NCBI RefSeq assembly: GCF_023051165.1
Contig: NZ_JALKIG010000001.1
Span: 1 to 64,000, forward strand
Length of the DNA: 64,000 bases
Reading direction: 5' to 3'
Source of the DNA: Veillonella sp. KGMB01456
Lineage (GTDB): Bacteria > Bacillota > Negativicutes > Veillonellales > Veillonellaceae
Shown here: positions 34,057 to 41,795 of the stretch, piece after piece
Layout: each line of letters begins with the position of its first letter
Numbering within the stretch: the stretch's first letter is position 1
Notes under the pieces: model-generated
Databases searched by the model: none
What the model saw: only the letters and a program-made list of their open reading frames with translations
What the model was told of the DNA's origin: nothing
Position numbers and translations under genes: made by a program

Positions 34057-35423
34057 AGTTCATGCCGCATGATTATCAGAAATACGCCATCGAATACATC
34101 AAGTCCCATCCCATTACAGCCCTGTTCCTAGACATGGGCCTTGGCAAGACGGTGACAACGCTGACGGCCATCCGTGACCTCATGTATGATGCCTTTGAAG
34201 TTAAGCGGGTGCTGGTGATAGCTCCGCTGCGGGTGGCGAGAGACACCTGGCCGGATGAACTCAGGAAGTGGGATCACCTGAAAGAGCTGACCTGCAGTGT
34301 GGTCGTGGGAACCGTGGCAGAACGGCGGCGGGCTTTGCAGCAGGATGCGGATATCTATATCGTGAACCGCGAGAACCTGGCCTGGCTCTATGAGAACAGT
34401 CGCCTGGATTTCGATATGGTCGTCCTGGACGAGCTGTCGAGTTTCAAGAACCACCAGTCGAAGCGGTTCCGTGCCATGAAGGCCATGCGTCCTAAAGTGA
34501 AACGCATCGTCGGCCTTACAGGGACGCCCAGCGGCAATGGCTTGATGGACCTCTGGGCTGAGTTCCGCATCCTGGATATGGGAGAGCGGCTGGGAAGATA
34601 TATCAGCCAGTACCGGAACCTCTACTTCCAGCCGGACAAACGCAACGGCATGGTGGTGTATTCCTACAAGCCACTGCCGGGAGCGGAAAAAGCCATCTAT
34701 CACCAGATTGCCGACATCACTGTGTCCATGAAGGCAACAGATTATCTGGAGATGCCGGAATTGGTGAGCGTAGCGAAGGAAGTCAGACTGAGTGAAAAGG
34801 AGAAGGAACGGTATGACGAACTGAAGAAGTCCCTGATACTGAAGCTTCCAGGCGGCGAGGTCACCTCTGCCAATGCCGCGTCGCTTACCCTGAAGCTTTC
34901 GCAGATGGCGAACGGTGCCATTTACACAGATGACAAGAACGTCGTGAATATCCATGACCGTAAACTGGAGACCCTGGAAGACCTAGTAGAAAGTGCCAAC
35001 GGGAAGTCTGTCCTGGTGGCGTACTGGTTCAAGCACGATAAGGACCGCATCCGGGAGCGGATGGAAGCCAGGGAACTGAAGGAGCCGCAGGATTTCGCCG
35101 ACTGGAACGCAGGAAAGATTCCTGTGGCCCTCATCCATCCAGCTTCTGCCGGACACGGCCTAAACCTGCAGCAAGGCGGTTCCATCCTGATCTGGTTCGG
35201 CCTGACCTGGAGCCTGGAGCTGTACCAGCAGACCAACGCCCGGCTCTGGCGGCAGGGGCAGGCGGACAAGACGGTCATCATACAGCACATCGTAGCCAAG
35301 GACACGATTGACGAACGCATCCTGAACGTCTTGAAACACAAAGACGGAACCCAGGCCGCACTGATTGAAGCCGTAAAGGCTGACCTGGGCATGACGGAAA
35401 CAGAAAATGGGGGTATACTATGA
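34053..35423 (+). CDS. SNF2-like DEAD/DEAH-box helicase
   Basis: 456 residues. Motif I is DMGLGKTVTTLTAI, motif II VVLDELSSFK, motif III GLTGTPSGN, and motifs V-VI HPASAGHGLNLQQGG and QTNARLWRQGQADKT. This is the common phage SNF2 protein coupled to VRR-NUC, likely remodelling or translocating on DNA during replication or recombination. Confidence 0.93.
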   Translation: MKFMPHDYQKYAIEYIKSHPITALFLDMGLGKTVTTLTAIRDLMYDAFEVKRVLVIAPLRVARDTWPDELRKWDHLKELTCSVVVGTVAERRRALQQDADIYIVNRENLAWLYENSRLDFDMVVLDELSSFKNHQSKRFRAMKAMRPKVKRIVGLTGTPSGNGLMDLWAEFRILDMGERLGRYISQYRNLYFQPDKRNGMVVYSYKPLPGAEKAIYHQIADITVSMKATDYLEMPELVSVAKEVRLSEKEKERYDELKKSLILKLPGGEVTSANAASLTLKLSQMANGAIYTDDKNVVNIHDRKLETLEDLVESANGKSVLVAYWFKHDKDRIRERMEARELKEPQDFADWNAGKIPVALIHPASAGHGLNLQQGGSILIWFGLTWSLELYQQTNARLWRQGQADKTVIIQHIVAKDTIDERILNVLKHKDGTQAALIEAVKADLGMTETENGGIL

Positions 35424-35869
35424 AACAGGAAACAGAAGGAGAAGAAAAGCGTATGGAAGCCAAGGCGTACCTGGAACAGGCACGGAACATCAACATACAG
35501 ATAGACAGCAAGCTGGAGCAGGTATCGTCTTTGCGGCAGCTGGCTATCAAGGCGTCATCGACACTCAGCCCGGTGCCGCCAAGCGGGACACCCAATCCGC
35601 ACCGTCTGGAAGAAACCATCGCCCGTATGATGGATATGGAACAGGAAGTGGATGAAGCTATCGACGTCCTGGTCGAACTCAAGGCAGACATCATGAAGGC
35701 TGTCAGCCGAGTGCCAGATGCCCGGGAACGGGTCGTCTTGGAACTCCGCTACTTGGCCTTTAAAGACTGGGCATCCATTGCCGATACTCTCGGACTTCAT
35801 ATCCGCCAGGTGTACCGGCTGCATGACGAAGCCCTGAAACACATCGAGATTTCTGGCGAATGTCACTGA
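35420..35869 (+). CDS. Late-gene activator, DUF1492/ArpU-like
   Basis: 149 residues. A helical N-terminal part is followed by a sigma region 4-like helix-turn-helix (ARERVVLELRYLAFKDWASI, then LGLHIRQVYRLHDEALK). Proteins of this type sit between early and late operons of Firmicute phages and control late transcription. An internal ATG at 35453 is an alternative start. Its last codons overlap the first TGTCAC repeat of the putative late control site. Confidence 0.82.
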   Translation: MKQETEGEEKRMEAKAYLEQARNINIQIDSKLEQVSSLRQLAIKASSTLSPVPPSGTPNPHRLEETIARMMDMEQEVDEAIDVLVELKADIMKAVSRVPDARERVVLELRYLAFKDWASIADTLGLHIRQVYRLHDEALKHIEISGECH

Positions 35870-35917
35870 ATGTCACTAAAGCAGCACTTGATGTCACAGG
35901 CTTCTGTAAGATATACT
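35861..35917 (+). promoter_or_regulatory. Putative late promoter with phased TGTCAC activator repeats
   Basis: TGTCAC lies at 35861, 35871 and 35892, 10 and 21 bases apart and so on one DNA face. The last overlaps a -35 box TTGATG (35888-35893); TATACT (35912-35917) follows after 18 bases. The protein encoded just upstream is the natural candidate to bind. Confidence 0.6.
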
Positions 35918-35938
35918 ATAATCAGCAAGAAAAGAATG

Positions 35939-35973
35939 AAGGACCGAGGCTTGAACGCCATCGGTCCTTTTTT
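35939..35973 (+). terminator. Terminator just downstream of the late promoter
   Basis: AAGGACCGA pairs with TCGGTCCTT, followed by a T-run. It ends the early operon and also lies about 15 bases inside the transcript from the putative late promoter, so it may act as an antitermination checkpoint. Confidence 0.75.
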
Positions 35974-35992
35974 GATGCCGGAGATGATGTAA

Positions 35993-36352
35993 ATGCCCAG
36001 AAGACCGAAGACGCCCTGCAAATATCCGGGCTGCCCCAGGCTGGTGCCGTATGGAAGAAAATATTGTGAGGAACATGAACGGCAGTGCCAGGGCGACCGG
36101 GCTGATGCAGAAACACGTGGTTACGGATGGGAGTGGCAGAAGGCTAGGAAGTTTTTCCTGAAACGTCATCCCTGGTGCATCCGCTGCAAAGCAAAAGGCC
36201 GTCTCGTCCCGGCAACGGTCGTTGACCATATCAAACCGCATCGCGGTGATGAGAAACTGTTCTGGGACGAAACGAACTGGCAGCCCCTTTGCAAGAGCTG
36301 TCATGACCATAAGACGATGACCGAAGACCGGAACATCGAGTACAAGTACTGA
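35993..36352 (+). CDS. HNH endonuclease (packaging-associated)
   Basis: 119 residues. Zinc-binding cysteines CKYPGCPRLV ... YCEEH precede the HNH core VVDHIKPHRGDEKLFWDE, then NWQPLCKSCHDHKT. This is the small HNH protein encoded near terminase genes that assists cos-type DNA cleavage in HK97-like packaging. Here it is separated from the terminase by the methylase and amidoligase modules. Confidence 0.92.
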   Translation: MPRRPKTPCKYPGCPRLVPYGRKYCEEHERQCQGDRADAETRGYGWEWQKARKFFLKRHPWCIRCKAKGRLVPATVVDHIKPHRGDEKLFWDETNWQPLCKSCHDHKTMTEDRNIEYKY

Positions 36353-36479
36353 ATCCGTCCGTAGGGCGGGGGGGATGCAACTCTCTGCAGCCCTTCCGTC
36401 CATGACCGCCGCCCCCTCAAACGTGAAAAAACGCGAAATTCATAAGGGGGGATACCCGGCATCTAAAATCGAATCATCT

Positions 36480-36509
36480 GCTCCAGGCTATTTGGCCCGG
36501 AGCTTTTTT
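36480..36509 (+). terminator. Terminator after the HNH gene
   Basis: GCTCCAGGC and GCCCGGAGC (one mismatch) around a 6-base loop, then six T's. Confidence 0.75.
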
Positions 36510-36530
36510 GTTGTGTGAAAGGAGCCTGTC

Positions 36531-36770
36531 ATGAACGACTGCCAGCGTCGGCAGATAGAAGCCATGCGGAAGCAGGGGATGGGCTACAAAGCCATCGCCA
36601 GGAAGACCAAGCTGTCACGGGACAGCGTACGGAATTATTGCAGGTGGCACCACCTCGCCGGTTACGGCAGAGCGGTGGCGGCTGCCTTCAGAGAGGAGCA
36701 AGCGTGTGAAGACATCGGATATGGAATGGAAGATGCTGCCCATCGGCCAGCTGAAGCCTGCGGCATATAA
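36531..36770 (+). CDS. Small helix-turn-helix protein
   Basis: 79 residues. The N-terminal 45 form a resolvase/terminase-small-subunit-like helix-turn-helix (QGMGYKAIARKTKLSRDSVR). The tail overlaps the next gene by 65 bases. It is preceded by AAAGGAGCCTGTC. Possibly a DNA-recognition partner of the adjacent methylase. Confidence 0.6.
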   Translation: MNDCQRRQIEAMRKQGMGYKAIARKTKLSRDSVRNYCRWHHLAGYGRAVAAAFREEQACEDIGYGMEDAAHRPAEACGI

Positions 36771-37956
36771 CCCCAGGAAGCAGCTGAAGCCTGGCGACAA
36801 GGAATACGAGAAAATCAAGAAGTCCATTCAGGAGTTTGGCTATGTGGAACCCATCATCGTCAATTACGACATGACGGTCATCGGCGGGCATCAGCGCCTG
36901 ACCGTACTGAAGAATCTGGGCTACGAAGAAGTCCAGTGTGTCGTTGTCCATATCGAGGATGAGCATAAGGTCAAGGCGCTCAACATCGCACTCAATAAAA
37001 TCACGGGTGCTTGGAACGAACAGCTCCTGGCCGACCTCATCGTCGATTTGCAGAGCGTCGACTTCAACGTCGACCTGACGGGCTTTGAAGCACCGGAAGT
37101 CGAGCAGCTCTTCTCGAAAGTGTACAACAAGAAAATCAAGGAAGATGACTTTGATGTCGACGGTGAACTGGCAAAGCCGACCGTCGCCCGGGCGGGAGAT
37201 ATCTGGTTCCTGGGTGACCACCGCGTCATCTGTGGCGATGCGACGCTGCCGGAAACCTATGAACGGCTGATGGCGGGGAAGAAGGCCAACATGGTGCTGA
37301 CGGATCCGCCGTATAACGTCGATGTCGAAGAAACGGCCGGCAAGATTAAGAACGACAATATGCCGGATGACAAGTTCTACCAGTTCCTTTTCGCGGCCTT
37401 CGTCAATATGGAACAGAACATGGAGCAGGATGCTTCCATCTATGTATTCCACGCAGATACCCAGGGACTGAACTTCCGCAAGGCATTCAAGGACGCAGGA
37501 TTCTACCTGTCTGGCTGCTGCATCTGGAAGAAGAACGCCCTGGTACTGGGACGTAGCCCGTATCAATGGCAGCACGAGCCGTGCCTTTTTGGCTGGAAGC
37601 TGAACGGCAGGCATCAATGGTATTCCGACCGCAAGCAGACGACCATCTGGGAATACGACCGGCCGAAAGCCAGCAAAGAGCATCCCACCATGAAGCCTGT
37701 AGCTCTCATGGCCTATCCTATACAGAATTCATCCATGAGCCACTGCATCATCCTGGACCCGTTCCTCGGTTCCGGTTCGACGCTCATGGCTTGCCAGCAG
37801 ACGGGCCGTATCTGTTACGGCATCGAGCTGGATGAGAAATTCGTCGACGTCATCGTCAGGCGCTACATCAGCGAATATGGGGACGCAGGTGTGTTTGTCC
37901 TGCGCGGGGATGAAAAAATCCCCTATGGTGATATTGCACCTGAAACAGATGAATAG
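36706..37956 (+). CDS. ParB-domain DNA methyltransferase
   Basis: 416 residues. A ParB/Srx-like N-terminal domain (LKPAAYNPRKQLKPGDKEYE, then GYVEPIIVNYDMTVIGGHQR) is fused to a beta-class methyltransferase with motif IV DPPYNVD (about 200) and motif I DPFLGSGST (about 348). Likely N6-adenine or N4-cytosine methylation of phage DNA to resist host restriction. It starts with GTG 36706 behind GAGAGGAG. Confidence 0.92.
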   Translation: MKTSDMEWKMLPIGQLKPAAYNPRKQLKPGDKEYEKIKKSIQEFGYVEPIIVNYDMTVIGGHQRLTVLKNLGYEEVQCVVVHIEDEHKVKALNIALNKITGAWNEQLLADLIVDLQSVDFNVDLTGFEAPEVEQLFSKVYNKKIKEDDFDVDGELAKPTVARAGDIWFLGDHRVICGDATLPETYERLMAGKKANMVLTDPPYNVDVEETAGKIKNDNMPDDKFYQFLFAAFVNMEQNMEQDASIYVFHADTQGLNFRKAFKDAGFYLSGCCIWKKNALVLGRSPYQWQHEPCLFGWKLNGRHQWYSDRKQTTIWEYDRPKASKEHPTMKPVALMAYPIQNSSMSHCIILDPFLGSGSTLMACQQTGRICYGIELDEKFVDVIVRRYISEYGDAGVFVLRGDEKIPYGDIAPETDE

Positions 37957-37980
37957 TTTCTCCCAAAGATGCAGAATAAC

Positions 37981-38009
37981 TTGCTATTATCGGAGTTCAG
38001 AGTGATATA
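37981..38009 (+). promoter_or_regulatory. Repeated phage promoter, copy 1
   Basis: TTGCTA, 17 bases, GATATA, with CAGAGT before the -10 and ATATGTACTAAC after it. One of four matched elements between 37.9 and 41 kb. Drives the 257-residue protein. Confidence 0.65.
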
Positions 38010-38039
38010 TGTACTAACAAAAAAAGGAGGTACATACCT

Positions 38040-38813
38040 ATGACCATCAAAACCAATCTGGACGACCGCAAGGAACTGGCGAAACACCTGATTCCCTTCA
38101 ACCATAACGAAAAACTGCACTATGCAGGAACTCCGACCTTTGCTTTTGAAGGCTGCGGCTTCCGCATCCTCCGAAGCGGAGAAATCGAATGCGATGACGA
38201 AAAGACGCAGAAGGCCCTGCGCCGCTTCCTCGAAGAGGAAGGGCTGGTGGAACCGGAAGCAGAAGCCGAAACAGAAACCATCGAAGTCGGTGTTCCCATT
38301 GACGGGATGGACGGCATCCATCTCCGCAGCCTGATCTTCACCCTCAGCGCCCAGCAGTACCTGCTGAACCGCGCGGCAGGCTCCGAGAACTTCCATATTA
38401 CAGAAGACTGCGTGACGGCCCTGAAAGAAGCCGCACTTACTGACGCCGCTTCCTTCTTCAAGGTGTACGGTACTTGCCTAAGCGGCAATAAGGGTATCCG
38501 TCTGAATGAAGAATCGGCGACCTTCTGCTTTGCCGACAAGGGGAACGCCGTAAAGAACCGGGCCATGGTGGAACTTTTCGCCTTCCTGATTAGCGCGGCC
38601 CGCAAAGCAAAGCGGGTACAGCCTGCGGTGAAGAAACCGGAGAACGAAAAGTACTATTTCAGGAGCTGGCTCCTGCGCATCGGCATGGGGACCAAGGCCA
38701 GCCATGAATCCCGCATGGCCCTGATGAAGGACCTCAACGGCTGGAGTGCTTTCCGCACGGAAGAAGAAGCAAAGCGTCATGCAGAGCGGGTGAAAGCACA
38801 CCGGAACCTGTAA
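38040..38813 (+). CDS. Hypothetical protein of the amidoligase module
   Basis: 257 residues, not recognised. The N-terminal part (FEGCGFRILRSGEIECDDE) is followed by an acidic linker (EPEAEAETET) and a helical C-terminal domain (YYFRSWLLRIGMGTKASHES) whose wording parallels the C-terminus of the amidoligase downstream (KYAFRCWMLRLGLIGDEF), suggesting a shared domain. AAAAAGGAGGTACATACCT gives a strong start. Confidence 0.7.
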   Translation: MTIKTNLDDRKELAKHLIPFNHNEKLHYAGTPTFAFEGCGFRILRSGEIECDDEKTQKALRRFLEEEGLVEPEAEAETETIEVGVPIDGMDGIHLRSLIFTLSAQQYLLNRAAGSENFHITEDCVTALKEAALTDAASFFKVYGTCLSGNKGIRLNEESATFCFADKGNAVKNRAMVELFAFLISAARKAKRVQPAVKKPENEKYYFRSWLLRIGMGTKASHESRMALMKDLNGWSAFRTEEEAKRHAERVKAHRNL

Positions 38814-38842
38814 AATTAATCAATAATTATTCTCAAAATGAC

Positions 38843-38871
38843 TTGCTATTGTGTGCCTTTAGAGTGATATA
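38843..38871 (+). promoter_or_regulatory. Repeated phage promoter, copy 2
   Basis: TTGCTA, 17 bases, GATATA; the stretch GTGCCTTTAGAGTGATATAT matches copy 4 almost exactly. Drives the amidoligase gene. Confidence 0.65.
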
Positions 38872-38919
38872 TGGTGTACCGTAAGGACACACGCACACAT
38901 AGAAAGGACAGAGAGAATT

Positions 38920-39819
38920 ATGAAAACACAGCACTTTGGCATCGAAATCGAAATGACAGGGATTACCCGCAGCAAGGCGGCCAGCCTGATGGCCACCTTC
39001 TTCGGGACGGAACGCAAATACCACGAAGGCGGCGCCTACGACACCTACATCGCAGAAGACGGACAGGGACGGAAATGGAAAGCCATGAACGATTCCAGCC
39101 TGGTTCCCGAAAAGAAGGTCGGCGGACGCACTGTTGAAGCCTCGACAAACTACCGCACCGAAGTGGTCAGCCCCATCCTTTCCTACGACGACATCCCGAG
39201 CCTGCAGGAACTCATCCGCACCCTGCGCAAGGCCGGCGCTTTCGCCAACAGCTCCTGCGGCATCCACATCCATGTGGGGGCGGAACGGTTCACGCCGAAG
39301 ACACTGCGGAATCTGGTGAACGTCTTTTACAGCAAGGAAGATCTGATCTACCGCGCACTGAGCATCAACCCGGGCAGGGAACACCGCTACTGCCGCAAGA
39401 CCAATGAAAAGTTTCTCAGGGAGCTGAATAAGAAACGGCCGGCGACGATGGCGAAATTCGCAGACCTCTGGTACATGGAAGCCCCCTGCGGACGGAACAT
39501 GCATTACAACAGCAGCCGCTACCACGGCCTGAACATCCACGCCACCTTCACCAAAGGCACCGTCGAGTTCCGCCTTTTCAACGGCACCCTCCACGCCGGC
39601 GAAATCAAAGCCTACATCCAGTTCTGCCTTGCCATGACCCACCAGGCCCTGACCCAGAAGAAAGCCTCGGCACGGAAAACGGAAACGGACAATGAAAAAT
39701 ACGCCTTCCGCTGCTGGATGCTCCGGCTTGGCCTAATTGGCGACGAGTTCAAGACCTGCCGCCATCACCTTTTGAAGAACCTGACGGGCAACGCCGCATG
39801 GAGACACGCAGCCGCCTGA
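38920..39819 (+). CDS. Phage amidoligase (COOH-NH2 ligase family)
   Basis: 299 residues. GIEIEMTGITRSKAAS is the glutamine-synthetase-like N-terminal strand with the metal-binding Glu pair; RTEVVSPIL, SCGIHIHVGAERF and KGTVEFRLFNGTLHAGEI follow in family order. These enzymes are predicted to ligate amino acids or amines to peptides using ATP. In phages they pair with a GGCT gene, as here, and may modify host wall peptides or block superinfection. The C-terminal 40 residues resemble the neighbour at 38040. Confidence 0.88.
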   Translation: MKTQHFGIEIEMTGITRSKAASLMATFFGTERKYHEGGAYDTYIAEDGQGRKWKAMNDSSLVPEKKVGGRTVEASTNYRTEVVSPILSYDDIPSLQELIRTLRKAGAFANSSCGIHIHVGAERFTPKTLRNLVNVFYSKEDLIYRALSINPGREHRYCRKTNEKFLRELNKKRPATMAKFADLWYMEAPCGRNMHYNSSRYHGLNIHATFTKGTVEFRLFNGTLHAGEIKAYIQFCLAMTHQALTQKKASARKTETDNEKYAFRCWMLRLGLIGDEFKTCRHHLLKNLTGNAAWRHAAA

Positions 39820-39840
39820 AGGGAACAATAAACTACACAC

Positions 39841-39860
39841 AGGGCAGCCCCGGCTGCCCT
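39841..39860. other. GC-rich hairpin between amidoligase and GGCT genes
   Basis: AGGGCAGC pairs with GCTGCCCT around four bases. No T-run follows, so it may be a processing or attenuation structure rather than a terminator. Confidence 0.45.
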
Positions 39861-39902
39861 TAAGGGGGTAGAAGGACATTCCCTTCAGAAAGGATGAGCA
39901 AT

Positions 39903-40511
39903 ATGAAGAAATACTACATCGCTTACGGAAGCAATATGGACGAACAGCAGATGGCCGTACGGTGCCGCGACGCCGGCCTTGTGGGGACAGGATTCATTCA
40001 GGGATACGAGTTGCTTTTCAAAGGCTCGCTGACAGGCTGCTACGCCACCATCGAACCCAAGGAAGAAAGCACTGTTCCCGTCACGGTCTGGGCCATCTCC
40101 AAGGCCGACGAGAAGCGGCTGGACCGTTACGAAGGCTTCCCGACGTTCTACTACAAGAAGGATATCGAAGTGCAGATGAAAGATGGGGCGATTACAGGGC
40201 TGGTCTACATCATGCATGAAGACCGTCACTGCGGGATGCCATTCCCTTGGTATTATGAGCAGATGGAACGGGATTACCGGAAATTCGGCTTCGACCGCGT
40301 CATCCTGAAAAAAGCACTGGAAGCCAGTAAAGCAGGCATGGCCGGGATGCGGGTGAAGCTAATCTATATGGAGGACCCGCAGGCACCGGCACTGGAGACG
40401 GAAGGCACCGTCCAGTTCATCGACGATATAGGGACCATCCACGTGGCATGGGATACGGGCTGCAGCCTTGGTCTGGTGCCGGGAGTCGATGAATGGAAAA
40501 TCCTCAACTAA
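39903..40511 (+). CDS. Gamma-glutamylcyclotransferase-like protein
   Basis: 202 residues. The AIG2/GGCT signature is at the start (YYIAYGSNMDEQQMAVRC), and the catalytic Glu lies in LDRYEGFPTFYYKKD. A C-terminal extension of about 70 residues (LIYMEDPQAPALETEGTVQF) is similar to an SH3-like strand set (DUF4314-like). GGCTs open gamma-glutamyl links with release of 5-oxoproline, and the amidoligase upstream would make such links. ATG 39903 is preferred by ribosome-site spacing. Confidence 0.85.
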   Translation: MKKYYIAYGSNMDEQQMAVRCRDAGLVGTGFIQGYELLFKGSLTGCYATIEPKEESTVPVTVWAISKADEKRLDRYEGFPTFYYKKDIEVQMKDGAITGLVYIMHEDRHCGMPFPWYYEQMERDYRKFGFDRVILKKALEASKAGMAGMRVKLIYMEDPQAPALETEGTVQFIDDIGTIHVAWDTGCSLGLVPGVDEWKILN

Positions 40512-40526
40512 TCTATCAGAAATGAC

Positions 40527-40555
40527 TTGCTATATTATGCATTTAGAGTGATATA
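40527..40555 (+). promoter_or_regulatory. Repeated phage promoter, copy 3
   Basis: TTGCTA, 17 bases, GATATA with TTTAGAGTGATATATATACA. Drives the 59-residue gene. Confidence 0.65.
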
Positions 40556-40608
40556 TATACATACCGAAAGGGAAAACACTCAAAGCATAAGAAAGCGGGG
40601 AAATAACG

Positions 40609-40788
40609 ATGAGAACAATCATTACCTTGGATGGAAAGAAAATCAGCAAGAAAGCCGCCTGTGAACAGTTCGGCAAGGAAGACATGGAAAGAAAAATTAA
40701 GGAAGCGAAACAGACCTTCATGGAAGATCCATGGGTCGAAAACAGCTGGTGGATGGGGAAAGGGATGCTGACCATCAGCTTCTGCTAA
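40609..40788 (+). CDS. Small phage protein, 59 residues
   Basis: Begins MRTIITLDGKKISKKAACEQ and ends GKGMLTISFC. AAAGCGGGGAAATAACG provides a ribosome site. A matched promoter lies upstream and a terminator downstream, making a monocistronic unit. Function unknown. Confidence 0.65.
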   Translation: MRTIITLDGKKISKKAACEQFGKEDMERKIKEAKQTFMEDPWVENSWWMGKGMLTISFC

Positions 40789-40800
40789 GAAGCAGGCGCC

Positions 40801-40829
40801 AAAAGAGGGCTGGGAATCAGCCCTCTTTT
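40801..40829 (+). terminator. Terminator after the 59-residue gene
   Basis: AAAAGAGGGCTG and CAGCCCTCTTTT, a perfect 12-bp stem with a 5-base loop. Confidence 0.8.
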
Positions 40830-40874
40830 CTCATCAAGCTCCTCAAGAAAATGCATAAATTCTCAATATAAAGC

Positions 40875-40903
40875 TCGCTATTATGTGCCTTTAGAGTGAT
40901 ATA
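40875..40903 (+). promoter_or_regulatory. Repeated phage promoter, copy 4
   Basis: TCGCTA (one change from the other copies), 17 bases, GATATA; the downstream ATATATACATACC matches copy 3. Drives the next small gene. Confidence 0.6.
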
Positions 40904-40960
40904 TATACATACCAAATGGGAACACCCACAAAGGAAAAACACATGAAAGCGAGGAAAAAC

Positions 40961-41266
40961 ATGAAAGACTTGAACGCAATCGACAAACAGAACCTGGACG
41001 GAGCATACGGAGCCACCGCAGTAGCGATGGACTGGCCGGAAGACCTTTCCGAAAAGGCGAAAGAAGCTTTGGGTTACCTGGATGACACTGCTTACCTTTT
41101 CCATTATCTTGGGAAGTACATCATCACCGACGAAAGCCTCTGGCTTACAGAATTTGGAAACGGCACCATGGACAGCCCTTACGGTTTTCCCAGAGCCGAA
41201 TTTAGCAGTCTTGAAGAAGTCGGCCCCTGGCTGGAAAGTGTGGCGGACGAACTGGAAGATTTCTAA
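40961..41266 (+). CDS. Small acidic phage protein
   Basis: About 101 residues (107 from ATG 40943). DLSEKAKEALGYLDDTAYLF and a closing SLEEVGPWLESVADELEDF are the main helical parts; acidic overall, no family recognised. Transcribed from its own copy of the repeated promoter and ended by a strong terminator. Confidence 0.65.
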   Translation: MKDLNAIDKQNLDGAYGATAVAMDWPEDLSEKAKEALGYLDDTAYLFHYLGKYIITDESLWLTEFGNGTMDSPYGFPRAEFSSLEEVGPWLESVADELEDF

Positions 41267-41277
41267 CTTAACACACA

Positions 41278-41302
41278 AACAGCCCTGCGGGGCTGTTTTT
41301 TA
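41278..41302 (+). terminator. Terminator before the terminase operon
   Basis: AACAGCCC, TGCG, GGGCTGTT followed by a T-run. Confidence 0.85.
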
Positions 41303-41324
41303 TTACAGAAAGGAGGTGTATGGC

Positions 41325-41795
41325 TTGGCAGTACGAGGAAGGAAGCCGAAACCGACAGCCCTCAAAGTATTGGAGGGCAATCCCGGCCATCGTCCCCTCA
41401 ATAAGAAGGAACCCATGCCAAAGGGACGGCTCCCTCGCTGCCCGGACTGGCTGGAATACGATGCCAAGAAAGAATGGAAGCGGCTGGGGAAAGTCCTCGC
41501 TGAGATGGGGATGCTGACCAATCTGGATATGATGGCCTTTGCCGGGTACTGCCAGGCATATGCCCGATGGAAAGGAGCGGAAGAGTTCATCACCCAGCAT
41601 GGGGATATGGTGCGGACGCCGAACGGATACCTGCAGCAGGTACCGCAAGTATCCATTGCCCAGACGAACCTCAAGATCATGCTGAAATTCTGTGAGCAGT
41701 TTGGCCTGACCCCGTCAGCCCGGAGCCGCATGATTGGGGAAGAGAACGGTGCAGAAAAAGAAACGGATGAAATGGAACTGCTGTTAAGGGGGTGA
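41325..41795 (+). CDS. Terminase small subunit, P27 family
   Basis: 156 residues starting at TTG 41325, eight bases after AAGGAGG. The opening AVRGRKPKPTALKVLEGNPG and PGHRPLNKKEP are the P27 family signature. It recognises phage DNA ends and delivers them to the large subunit. Longer open frame upstream is untranslated. Four-base overlap with terL. Confidence 0.9.
   Translation: MAVRGRKPKPTALKVLEGNPGHRPLNKKEPMPKGRLPRCPDWLEYDAKKEWKRLGKVLAEMGMLTNLDMMAFAGYCQAYARWKGAEEFITQHGDMVRTPNGYLQQVPQVSIAQTNLKIMLKFCEQFGLTPSARSRMIGEENGAEKETDEMELLLRG

Noticed and set aside
36374-36514. 46-codon ORF after the HNH gene
   Set aside because: It runs through the terminator stem and has no ribosome site or recognisable sequence.
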